Shown: piece by piece, positions 16,743 to 24,093 of the stretch
Position numbering within the stretch: position 1 is the first letter of the stretch
Layout: every line of letters begins with the position of its first letter
Assembly (NCBI RefSeq): GCF_014635825.1
Contig: NZ_BMDO01000004.1
Span: forward strand, 248,001-312,000
DNA from: Mucilaginibacter galii
Lineage (GTDB): Bacteria > Bacteroidota > Bacteroidia > Sphingobacteriales > Sphingobacteriaceae
Reading direction: 5' to 3'
Length of the DNA stretch: 64,000 nucleotides
Notes under the pieces: model-generated
The model's input: the letters and a program-made list of their open reading frames with translations, nothing else
Database searches by the model: none
Told to the model about the DNA's origin: nothing
Made by a program: the position numbers and the translations under genes

Positions 16743-18053
16743 ATGGCAGAGATGTATTTAGGTAAAACTACGGGCAAACCACGCGTGGTTATTATAGGCG
16801 GAGGCTTTGGCGGCGTTAACCTGGCACGTAAATTAAAACATACCCAAGTAGACGTAGTAATGGTAGATAAGCATAACTACCATACGTTTCAGCCACTATT
16901 GTACCAGGTTGCTATTGGTGCCATTGAGAGTGATGCCGTGGCTTTTCCGTTGCGCCGTATTTTTACAGGGCAAAAGGGGTTTAGCTTTCACATGACCGAA
17001 GTGCAGCAGATCAATCCCGGTTTAAATACTGTTACCACCACCTTGGGCGATATCCATTACGATTACCTGGTGGTTGCTACCGGTGCCAACAGCAATTTTT
17101 TTGGCAACAAGGAAATTGAGCGGAATACCATGCCCATGAAGAATATTCCCGAAGCTTTGAACATCCGGAGCCTCATCCTGCAAAACCTCGAAAAGGCAGC
17201 TGTAACCACAGATTTAGCCGAACGTGCCGCTTTACTCACTTTCGTAGTGGTTGGCGGCGGACCAACCGGTGTGGAACTTGCCGGATCGTTAGCCGAGATG
17301 CGGCTTAATATGCTTTGCAAAGATTACCCCGACCTGCGCCCCGAAGATATGAAGGTATACCTGGCCGAGGGTAAGCCTAAGCTTATTGCGGCCATGTCTG
17401 AACAAGCATCGGTAAAAGCTAAGGAGTTTTTATTGGATATGGGTGTCACGATTTATAATGATGTGCATGTAACCAGTTACAATGGCGACCAACTGGTGAT
17501 TGATAACGGCGTTAATATTAAAAGCCGAAATGTATTTTGGGCGGCCGGAGTTAAAGGCGAAGTACCCGTCGGCATACCGCAAGACGTTGTTGTAAGGGGC
17601 GGACGTATCCAAACCGATGAAATTAGCCGCATAAAAGGCTTTCAAAATATATTTGCCATAGGTGATGTAGCCGCCATGATTACACCTGAATCGCCCGAAG
17701 GGCACCCGGGTGTAGCACCTGTTGCTATACAGCAAGGCGGGCATTTGGCTAAAAACATTATCCACCTGGTTAAAGGCGAACACACGGAGCCATTCAAATA
17801 CCACGATAAAGGCTCGTTAGCCACCATTGGCCGTAACCGTGCCGTGGCTGATTTAGGTAAAATTCGGTTTCAGGGCTTTTTCGCTTGGTTTGTATGGTTG
17901 TTTGTGCACATTATGTCCCTTGCTGGGTTCAGCAACAAGTTGGTGGTATTTTGTAATTGGTTAATTAACTATTTTACAAAAAATACAGATAATAGGTTGA
18001 TTATCAGGTATTATGACACGGAAACAAAAATGGTTGATCCTATTGCTAAATAA
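16743..18053 (+). CDS. Type II NADH dehydrogenase (NDH-2), paralogue 2
   Basis: A 436-residue FAD-dependent NADH:quinone oxidoreductase closely related to the gene at 9946-11277. It shares the same motifs in order: VVIIGGGFGGVNLARKLKHT near residue 14, VDKHNYHTFQPLLYQVAIGA, FVVVGGGPTGVELAGSLAEM near 161, and NIFAIGDVAAMITPESPEGH near 302. The hydrophobic C-terminus (FFAWFVWLFVHIMSLAGFSN) probably lies on the membrane surface. The two copies are in inverted orientation, 5.5 kb apart. Differences are spread over the length, so this is an old duplication. No terminator is evident after the stop. Confidence 0.92.
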   Translation: MAEMYLGKTTGKPRVVIIGGGFGGVNLARKLKHTQVDVVMVDKHNYHTFQPLLYQVAIGAIESDAVAFPLRRIFTGQKGFSFHMTEVQQINPGLNTVTTTLGDIHYDYLVVATGANSNFFGNKEIERNTMPMKNIPEALNIRSLILQNLEKAAVTTDLAERAALLTFVVVGGGPTGVELAGSLAEMRLNMLCKDYPDLRPEDMKVYLAEGKPKLIAAMSEQASVKAKEFLLDMGVTIYNDVHVTSYNGDQLVIDNGVNIKSRNVFWAAGVKGEVPVGIPQDVVVRGGRIQTDEISRIKGFQNIFAIGDVAAMITPESPEGHPGVAPVAIQQGGHLAKNIIHLVKGEHTEPFKYHDKGSLATIGRNRAVADLGKIRFQGFFAWFVWLFVHIMSLAGFSNKLVVFCNWLINYFTKNTDNRLIIRYYDTETKMVDPIAK

Positions 18054-18156
18054 AGAATTTGCCAATTAAAGAAATTTGTAAACTTTTAGTTAATTTATCT
18101 TAACAATAGTTGATAAATGTTGTTGATACTATAATAAGTAACTAAAAATTTCAATC

Positions 18157-18396
18157 ATGCCAACAAATTCCAATCCCGAACATAGCGAAGGGCCAGTAGC
18201 CAAAGCTATCGAACAACAGACGGCAAAGCTGCCGTCAGATCTGTTTTTATGGGCAGCCGTAGGAGCAATTGCAGCTTCTGCCGTTCTTAAAATCATGAAA
18301 AAAGACAAAGAAGCTTTATTTGTTGGTCAGTGGCCTGCACCTTTCTTGCTGCTGGGCCTTTACAACAAATTAGTGAAATTAGAAGGCAGTGAGTAA
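18157..18396 (+). CDS. Small membrane protein, hypothetical
   Basis: A 79-residue protein with a polar N-terminal third (PTNSNPEHSEGPVAKAIEQQ). Two short hydrophobic segments follow: DLFLWAAVGAIAASAVLKIM (about 28-47) and FVGQWPAPFLLLGLYNKLVK (about 55-74). It probably forms a small hairpin in the inner membrane. No known family motif is visible. It lies 100 bases after the NDH-2 gene on the same strand, and a strong terminator follows, so it could be the last gene of that unit or separately transcribed. The function is unknown, but reading frame and context suggest a real gene. Confidence 0.7.
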   Translation: MPTNSNPEHSEGPVAKAIEQQTAKLPSDLFLWAAVGAIAASAVLKIMKKDKEALFVGQWPAPFLLLGLYNKLVKLEGSE

Positions 18397-18414
18397 AAGC
18401 TTTTAAGTTAGATT

Positions 18415-18460
18415 AAAAGAATAAGCCGGTTAATTAAGTAATTAACCGGCTTATTCTTTT
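18415..18460. terminator. Bidirectional terminator with 22-base perfect stem
   Basis: Positions 18415-18436 and 18439-18460 are perfect reverse complements (core GAATAAGCCGGTTAATTA) separated by two bases. The outer A4/T4 provide tails in both directions. It serves the small membrane protein gene on the left and the convergent FMN-binding gene on the right. Confidence 0.85.
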
Positions 18461-18472
18461 AACGATGTCTTT

Positions 18473-19087
18473 TTAGTCTCTTGGTTCTAAATTCATGTAT
18501 TCGCCAATGGTTTGTTCGTTCAAATCAGCGCTGTGAGTTAACGCTTTGGCAACACTTTCAAAATCGGCAGTTGAGCGGTTCTGGCTTAGCTTCTTTTTCC
18601 CCTGCAAGTCGGTTACCAATATGTCAAACACCACTATGCCTTTAGCCATTTTAAGTTTGTAGTCTATAGGCAACGTTTTCCATTGCTTTACATAATCAGC
18701 ATCATAAGACGCTATCATCTCTTCCAATGATAGTAATTGTGCCGCTTCATCGGTTACAATGCTTGCCTTGCCGTATGCATGCACGGCAATGTAGTTCCAG
18801 GTGGGAACATTTAAGGTCTTTTCGTATAACTTAGGTGCTACGTAAGCATGAGGTTCGGTAAATACAACCAGCGAAGTGTTATTGATTAGGTGCTGTGATT
18901 GCGGATTGGCAACGGCCAGGTGCGATGATAATATCAACTGATCATTTTCCAGCTTCACGATAAACGGTAGGTGGGTAGCAACTGGTACAGCATCTGCTGT
19001 GTTAATTAACGTAGCAAAGCTGTAACGCTGCATAAAGGCTACAGATTCTTGATGATCTGTTATTAGAAATGGTTTAGGTATGTACAT
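18473..19087 (-). CDS. FMN-binding negative regulator family protein (PaiB-like)
   Basis: A 204-residue protein beginning MYIPKPFLITDHQESVAFMQ and continuing FATLINTADAVPVATHLPFI, which is the characteristic start of the PaiB family. The segments LSSHLAVANPQSQHL, VPTWNYIAVHAYGKASIV and YKLMAKGIVVFDI-like text (YKLKMAKGIVVFDILVTDLQ) match the split beta-barrel flavin-binding fold. It ends with the conserved KLSQNRSTADFESV. PaiB of Bacillus was described as a negative regulator of sporulation and protease genes. In most bacteria the role is unknown and a flavin-dependent function is possible. It is a single gene. Confidence 0.88.
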   Translation of the reverse strand: MYIPKPFLITDHQESVAFMQRYSFATLINTADAVPVATHLPFIVKLENDQLILSSHLAVANPQSQHLINNTSLVVFTEPHAYVAPKLYEKTLNVPTWNYIAVHAYGKASIVTDEAAQLLSLEEMIASYDADYVKQWKTLPIDYKLKMAKGIVVFDILVTDLQGKKKLSQNRSTADFESVAKALTHSADLNEQTIGEYMNLEPRD

Positions 19088-19124
19088 AGAGCATTAGGTT
19101 ATTATTAAATGATAACTTATATAA

Positions 19125-19153
19125 ATAAAAATGGCCCCATTTTGTGGAGCCAT
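19125..19153 (-). terminator. Intrinsic terminator after argF'
   Basis: An imperfect stem (ATGGCCCCAT with GTGGAGCCAT, one or two mismatches) has A-rich sequence on its left that gives a T-run in leftward RNA. It is 41 bases past the argF' stop and closes the arginine operon. Confidence 0.6.
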
Positions 19154-19193
19154 GATGTGTTTTAATGTGAAAAGTTGTTGTTACTTCCTGATT

Positions 19194-20141
19194 TTATATA
19201 CTTTCAAGCAGTTGCTTTAATACTGCCTGTGCAGCCCAAACACGATTACCGGCTTCATGAATTACTACTGAGTGTGGCCCGTCTAAGATCTCGTCAGACA
19301 GTTCCAGGTTTCGTCGGACGGGCAGGCAATGCATTACTTTGGCATCGTTAGTGGCTTCCAGCATCTGGTTGGTCAACATCCAGTCTTCATGGCTGCCGGG
19401 CATTTCACCATATGGTTCGTAAGCCGACCAGTTTTTTACGTATACAAAATCGGCCCCCGCCAAAGCTTCCTGCTGGTTGTGCGTAATGGTAGCGTTTTTT
19501 GTAAATTCTTCACTTAAAGCATAACCCTCGGGGTGTGTAATCACAAAATCAACATCTGCATGGCACATCCACTCGGCAAAAGAATTGGGTACCGCTTGTG
19601 GCAAGGCCTTAATGTGTGGCGCCCAGGTTAAAACCACTTTAGGTTGTTCTACCTTTTTAAGTTCGGTAATGGTGATCAGATCAGCCAAACTTTGTAACGG
19701 GTGTCGTGTAGCCGATTCCAGGCTGACAACCGGTACACCGCAATACTCTACAAATTTGTTAAATATGGTTTCGCTATAATCCTCCTCACGATCTTTTAAA
19801 CCCGGAAACGAGCGTACACCTAAAAAGTCGACGTACTGGCCCAATACTGCCGCAGCCTCGCGCACGTGCTCTACCGTAGTGCCGTTCATGATGGCGCCAT
19901 CCTGCAACTCTAAAGCCCATCCTTCCTTATCAATGTTGAGCACCATGGCGTTCATGCCTAAATTAAGCGCTGCCTTTTGTGTGCTCATGCGGGTACGCAG
20001 ACTTGGGTTTAAAAAAACCAAGCCTATGGTTTTGTTTTTACCCAGATGCTGAAACGCATAAGGATCTTTTTTGAGCGCCAGGGCTTCGGTCACTAAGGCG
20101 TTAATATCGGTAACGTCGTGTACAGAGGTGAATTGCTTCAT
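19194..20141 (-). CDS. argF': N-acylornithine carbamoyltransferase (ArgF')
   Basis: A 315-residue transcarbamylase that converts N-acetyl- or N-succinylornithine to the acylated citrulline in the acylated arginine pathway. The carbamoyl-phosphate motif FLNPSLRTRMSTQKAALNLG replaces the classical STRTR. The sequence also has SATRHPLQSLADL, VVLTWAPHIKALPQAVPNSF and the acyl-binding MHCLPVRRNLELS. This combination separates it from true ornithine carbamoyltransferase. Residue 90 in INGTT-type loop text (MNGTTVEH) is valine, where Pro is reported for the succinyl enzyme and Glu for the acetyl enzyme. The acyl group is therefore uncertain. It is the last gene of the operon and is separated from argD by a repeat. 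Confidence 0.93.
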   Translation of the reverse strand: MKQFTSVHDVTDINALVTEALALKKDPYAFQHLGKNKTIGLVFLNPSLRTRMSTQKAALNLGMNAMVLNIDKEGWALELQDGAIMNGTTVEHVREAAAVLGQYVDFLGVRSFPGLKDREEDYSETIFNKFVEYCGVPVVSLESATRHPLQSLADLITITELKKVEQPKVVLTWAPHIKALPQAVPNSFAEWMCHADVDFVITHPEGYALSEEFTKNATITHNQQEALAGADFVYVKNWSAYEPYGEMPGSHEDWMLTNQMLEATNDAKVMHCLPVRRNLELSDEILDGPHSVVIHEAGNRVWAAQAVLKQLLESI

Positions 20142-20180
20142 TTATCTTTCCGGTGTTCTATGGAAATTATCAAATTTCAG

Positions 20181-20273
20181 ATGTCATTGCGAGGAACGAT
20201 AGTAACGTGGCAATCTCAGTTTGATGGTTGTACATGCAGTCGGAGGTTGCCGCGCTATCGCTCGCAATGACAT
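20181..20273. repeat. Palindromic repeat, family C, inside the arginine operon
   Basis: The left arm (from 20181, TGTCATTGCGAGGAACGATA) and right arm (to 20273, CTATCGCTCGCAATGACA) are reverse complements with a few mismatches. It fills almost the whole gap between argD and argF'. A half copy occurs at 427-453. In the transcript it could fold into a long hairpin between the two genes. Confidence 0.75.
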
Positions 20274-20282
20274 AGTATATAT

Positions 20283-21425
20283 TTACGCTGGTACTTGCGC
20301 AGCTTTTAATGTTTGTGCAAAGGCCTCCAAAAACTGGTCGGCATGTGCTTTGGTTAAGTTTAACGCTGGCAGCAAGCGTACCACGTTGGGTTTAGCTTCG
20401 CCTGTAAAGATGTGGTGCTTGTAAAGCAGTTTTTTACGCACATTACTTAGTTCTTCAGGCAATTCAATACCGATCATTAACCCGCGGCCGCGTACCTCAA
20501 TTACTTGCTCAAACTTTTTAAGTTCATCAATTAGGTATGCGCCAACTTCGGCAGCGTTTTGCATTAGGTTATTGGCTTCAATTTCTTCCAGCACGGCTAA
20601 AGCAGCAGCACAGGCTAAATGATTACCGCCAAAGGTGGTACCTAACATACCGTACGATGGTTTAATTTTTAGCGCTATGCTGATGGCCCCAATAGGGAAG
20701 CCGTTACCCATGCCCTTAGCCATGGTGTATATATCGGCATCTGCACCGGCAAAATCGTGCGAGTAAAATTTACCCGTACGGCCATAACCACATTGAACCG
20801 AATCGGCTATGTAAACGGCGTTGTATTGATCGCAAAGTGCTCTTATTTTTTGTAAAAAGCTGGTTGTAGCTACCTGTATGCCACCTACGCCTTGTATGCC
20901 TTCAATAATGACGGATGATATTTCATTTTCGGCAAAGGCTTGTTCTAAAGCGGCCTCATCGCACCAAGGCAGGAAAATTACATTGTCCGTTTCGTTTACC
21001 GGGGCAACAATTTTGGGATTATCGGTAACAGCAACCGCTAATGAGGTGCGGCCATGAAATGCTTTGCGGAAGGCAATTACTTTCTTTTTACCGTTGTAAA
21101 AGGAAGCCAGTTTTAAGGCGTTCTCGTTAGCCTCGGCACCGGAGTTACACAAGAACAATTGGTAATCGGTTTTGCCCGATACCTGTCCTAACTTTTCGGC
21201 CAGTTCTTTTTGTAAAGGGATCTCGATGGAATTAGAGTAAAACCCTATTTTGTGAAGTTGATCTTCTAATCGTTTTACATATCGTGGATTGGTATGGCCT
21301 ATCGAAATTACGGCATGACCGCCGTAAAGATCGAGGTACTCGGTACCTTTGTCGTCATAAACCAAACTACCAATACCCTTTACAATCTCTATTGGATTTA
21401 TTGGGTAAACATCAAATAGTTTCAT
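20283..21425 (-). CDS. argD: Acetylornithine aminotransferase
   Basis: A 380-residue class III PLP-dependent aminotransferase that converts N-acylglutamate semialdehyde to N-acylornithine, using glutamate. Signatures are LFLCNSGAEANENALKLASF (residues about 90-109), KVIAFRKAFHGRTSLAVAVT, VYIADSVQCGYGRTGKFYSH (Asp208 binds the PLP ring nitrogen), and DADIYTMAKGMGNGFPIGAI, where Lys237 forms the Schiff base. The segment MLGTTFGGNHLACAAALAVL is also present. It starts 41 bases after the argC stop and is surely in the same operon. Confidence 0.95.
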   Translation of the reverse strand: MKLFDVYPINPIEIVKGIGSLVYDDKGTEYLDLYGGHAVISIGHTNPRYVKRLEDQLHKIGFYSNSIEIPLQKELAEKLGQVSGKTDYQLFLCNSGAEANENALKLASFYNGKKKVIAFRKAFHGRTSLAVAVTDNPKIVAPVNETDNVIFLPWCDEAALEQAFAENEISSVIIEGIQGVGGIQVATTSFLQKIRALCDQYNAVYIADSVQCGYGRTGKFYSHDFAGADADIYTMAKGMGNGFPIGAISIALKIKPSYGMLGTTFGGNHLACAAALAVLEEIEANNLMQNAAEVGAYLIDELKKFEQVIEVRGRGLMIGIELPEELSNVRKKLLYKHHIFTGEAKPNVVRLLPALNLTKAHADQFLEAFAQTLKAAQVPA

Positions 21426-21465
21426 TACACAATGAATTTAAAACGTTAGAAAATATATGTATAAA

Positions 21466-22533
21466 TTAAAAAGCAGCGGCTTTTAAACGAAGTCCGGTTG
21501 TTTCTTCCAGTCCAAACATGAGGTTCATGTTTTGCACCGCTTGCCCTGATGCACCTTTAAGCAGGTTATCCATAATACTGATGATGAATACTTTATTGCC
21601 TTTCTTTTGAACCTGAATAAAGCATTTGTTGGTATTTACAATTTGCTTCAAATCAATGTTGCGAGTGGTAACATGCGTAAACGGATGCCCTGCGTAGTAA
21701 TCGCTGTACAATTTTACAACCTCATCGGCCGACAAATCGCTATCTAAGTAAATCGAGGCAATAATTCCGCGTGTAAAGTCTCCCCTGTAAGGAATAAAGT
21801 TTACCGGTTTATCAAACGCTGGTTGCAGTTGGGTAAGCGATTCACCAATTTCATTCAAATGTTGGTGATCAAAAGCTTTATAAACCGATGCATTATTATT
21901 GCGCCAGGTGAAATGCGAAGTAGGCGCCAGGCTTTGACCTGCACCGGTAGAGCCGGTAGTGGCTGTAATATGTACTTCGCTATTTAAATTATTGCTTGCG
22001 GCTAAAGGCAGCAAACCCAATTGTAAACAAGTGGCAAAGCAACCCGGGTTGGCAATATTATCGGCCTGTTTAATGGCCTCACGGTTTAACTCGGGCAAGC
22101 CGTAAGTAAAGGAGCGGCTTTCAGTTGTCGGTTGTGAGTTGTCTGTTGCCTGATAAGAAATTGAAGATTTTTCTTTCAACCTAAAATCCTGGCTAAGGTC
22201 AATCACCTTAACGCTTTGAGGAAACGGATTCGCTTCTAAAAACTTTCGTGCATCGCCATGGCCAACACATAAAAACAATACATCTATTTGATGGGAAAGT
22301 TCACCGGTAAATTTTAATTCGGTATCGCCGAAAAGATCGGTGTGCACTTCGTAGATGTAGTTGCCGGCATTACTGTTGCTATGTACAAAAGCAATATCTA
22401 CTTGCGGGTGATTAATCAATATACGAAGTAGCTCGCCCCCAGTGTAGCCCGCTCCGCCTATAATACCGGCTTTTATTTTAAAACCTCCAACCTGCGGGTT
22501 GGGGTCAGTTTCTGTTGAGTTATTCACAATCAA
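21466..22533 (-). CDS. argC: N-acetyl-gamma-glutamyl-phosphate reductase
   Basis: A 355-residue NADPH-dependent reductase that turns N-acylglutamyl phosphate into the semialdehyde. The NADP motif KAGIIGGAGYTGGELLRIL begins at residue 21, and the catalytic cysteine is in IANPGCFATCLQLGLLPL (Cys165). The segments TGSTGAGQSLAPTSHFTWRN and VNFIPYRGDFTRGIIASIYL complete the family. Two oddities are seen. One is an N-terminal extension of about 19 residues (VNNSTETDPNPQVGG). The other is a Ser/Thr/Gln-rich insert at about residues 128-138, encoded by four tandem 7-base units (22121-22148). Its start overlaps the cupin gene by 14 bases. A later start near residue 19-20 has no ATG. Confidence 0.93.
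   Translation of the reverse strand: MIVNNSTETDPNPQVGGFKIKAGIIGGAGYTGGELLRILINHPQVDIAFVHSNSNAGNYIYEVHTDLFGDTELKFTGELSHQIDVLFLCVGHGDARKFLEANPFPQSVKVIDLSQDFRLKEKSSISYQATDNSQPTTESRSFTYGLPELNREAIKQADNIANPGCFATCLQLGLLPLAASNNLNSEVHITATTGSTGAGQSLAPTSHFTWRNNNASVYKAFDHQHLNEIGESLTQLQPAFDKPVNFIPYRGDFTRGIIASIYLDSDLSADEVVKLYSDYYAGHPFTHVTTRNIDLKQIVNTNKCFIQVQKKGNKVFIISIMDNLLKGASGQAVQNMNLMFGLEETTGLRLKAAAF
22121..22148. repeat. Heptanucleotide tandem repeat within argC
   Basis: Four tandem 7-mers read TCAGTTG, TCGGTTG, TGAGTTG, TCTGTTG on the plus strand (pattern TNNGTTG). Because seven is not a multiple of three, gain or loss of one unit would shift the argC frame. Confidence 0.8.
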
Positions 22534-22870
22534 TTCTATCGTTTTTGGTGGATGGATGTGAGTATAGTATAAATTTTAAGTCAGTTTCTGCATGGTTACT
22601 GATCCGGTGTTTTTGGCCTGGACGTATTTCTAATCCCTGTTGTGGTTTAACCAAAATAACTTGTCCATCTACAACAAATATGGCGGTGCCGCTCAGTACA
22701 AAAAAGAATTGTGTAGCATGCTCATGGTAATGCAGCTTTTCAACAGCAGTAGGCGGCATCAGCTCTTGTTTCACCGATAAAGCATCGGAGTCTACAAAAT
22801 TCCAGCTGTGGCAGCCATCACCCCATGGGTATTGACTCAAGCAATTTTCTTTTGAAAAAAGCGATTCCAT
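22520..22870 (-). CDS. Cupin domain protein
   Basis: A 116-residue small beta-barrel protein with the double-stranded beta-helix metal motif. Motif 1 is KLHYHEHATQFFFVLSGTAI, giving H-x-H-x(4/5)-Q/E. Motif 2 lies in GLEIRPGQKHRISNHAETDL with a histidine after PGQ. These residues normally hold one divalent metal. Cupins of this size range from sugar isomerases to dioxygenases and sensors, so the reaction cannot be predicted. It sits between argG (2 bases upstream) and argC (14-base overlap), so it is an integral part of the arginine operon. It starts MESLFSKENCLSQYPWGDGC and has no signal peptide. Confidence 0.88.
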   Translation of the reverse strand: MESLFSKENCLSQYPWGDGCHSWNFVDSDALSVKQELMPPTAVEKLHYHEHATQFFFVLSGTAIFVVDGQVILVKPQQGLEIRPGQKHRISNHAETDLKFILYSHPSTKNDRIDCE

Positions 22871-22872
22871 TT

Positions 22873-24063
22873 TTATTTACCGTTCACCTTGTTGTAGATC
22901 ATCACCTGGTTGCCAAATATCTTGGAGAACCCTTTAACATCTTCCCCGCTCCAGGCGTTGTTCATCTCGCCGTAGGTACCGAATTTGTTAGACATCAGGT
23001 CATGGTCAGACTCAATACCGGTCACCATAAAGCGGTATGGATGTAGTTCCACGAATACTTTACCGCTAACGGTTTGCTGGGTATCGGTCAGGAAAGCCTC
23101 TATGTTGCGCATAATTGGGTCGTGAAACTGACCTTCGTGCAACCAGTTTCCGTAGAAAGATGATAACTGGTCTTTCCATGATAACTGCCACTTGGTTAAC
23201 ACGTGTTTTTCCAAAGTGTGGTGAGCTTTGATAATGATCATAGGTGCAGCAGCCTCAAAGCCTACACGGCCTTTAATGCCTATAATAGTATCTCCCACGT
23301 GAATATCGCGGCCTACACCGTAAGGCTGGGCAATAGCTTGTAACGCCTGTATGGCTTTAGCCGGATGATCGTACTTGGTGCCATCAATAGCTACCAGCTC
23401 ACCTTTTTCAAAAACGAGTTCCAGGTTTTTAGGCTCGCTTGCAGTTACCTGGGTAGGCCATGCATCTTCAGGTAAGCCCTGGTGAGAAGTCAGCGTTTCT
23501 TTACCGCCAACCGATGTACCCCAAATACCCTTGTTAATAGAATATTTATTCTTTTCGAAATTCATTTCCACACCATGATCTTTCAGGTATTGAATTTCTT
23601 CTTCGCGGCTTAATTTCAGATCGCGGATTGGTGTCATGATTTGCACGTTAGGCACCAGAATGTTAAAGATCATATCGAAACGAACCTGATCATTACCGGC
23701 ACCAGTGCTACCATGGGCCACATACTCGGCACCAATCTCTTTGGCGTAGTTGGCAATAGCCGTAGCCTGGCTCACGCGCTCGGCACTCACCGAAAGGGGG
23801 TAGGTGTTATTTTTTAATACGTTACCATAAATTAAAAAGCGTACGCAGGTATCGTAAAAGTTGGCGGTTTCATCAACCACATGGTGTGAGGTAACGCCCA
23901 TTTTGTAGGCACGTTCTTCTACTTGCTTTAGCTCTTCATCGCTAAAACCACCGGTATTCACAATTACCGAGTGTACTTCCAGGCCTAAATCCTGGGTTAA
24001 GTATATGCAGCAAAATGAGGTATCTAATCCGCCACTGTAGGCTAATACTACTTTTTTCTTCAT
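22873..24063 (-). CDS. argG: Argininosuccinate synthase
   Basis: A 396-residue ATP-dependent ligase that joins citrulline and aspartate. The PP-loop KKVVLAYSGGLDTSFCCIYL is at the N-terminus. The segments YVAHGSTGAGNDQVRFD and SINKGIWGTSVGGKETLTSH are typical of ArgG, and ELHPYRFMVTGIESDHDLMS is in the C-terminal part. The length is close to normal (about 400). It lies second in the operon, 30 bases after the GNAT gene and 2 bases before the cupin gene. In the acylated pathway a deacylase must act before this step, and no argE is in the window. Confidence 0.96.
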   Translation of the reverse strand: MKKKVVLAYSGGLDTSFCCIYLTQDLGLEVHSVIVNTGGFSDEELKQVEERAYKMGVTSHHVVDETANFYDTCVRFLIYGNVLKNNTYPLSVSAERVSQATAIANYAKEIGAEYVAHGSTGAGNDQVRFDMIFNILVPNVQIMTPIRDLKLSREEEIQYLKDHGVEMNFEKNKYSINKGIWGTSVGGKETLTSHQGLPEDAWPTQVTASEPKNLELVFEKGELVAIDGTKYDHPAKAIQALQAIAQPYGVGRDIHVGDTIIGIKGRVGFEAAAPMIIIKAHHTLEKHVLTKWQLSWKDQLSSFYGNWLHEGQFHDPIMRNIEAFLTDTQQTVSGKVFVELHPYRFMVTGIESDHDLMSNKFGTYGEMNNAWSGEDVKGFSKIFGNQVMIYNKVNGK

Positions 24064-24093
24064 GAGTTTGGGGTAACCAAATGTATATTATTG

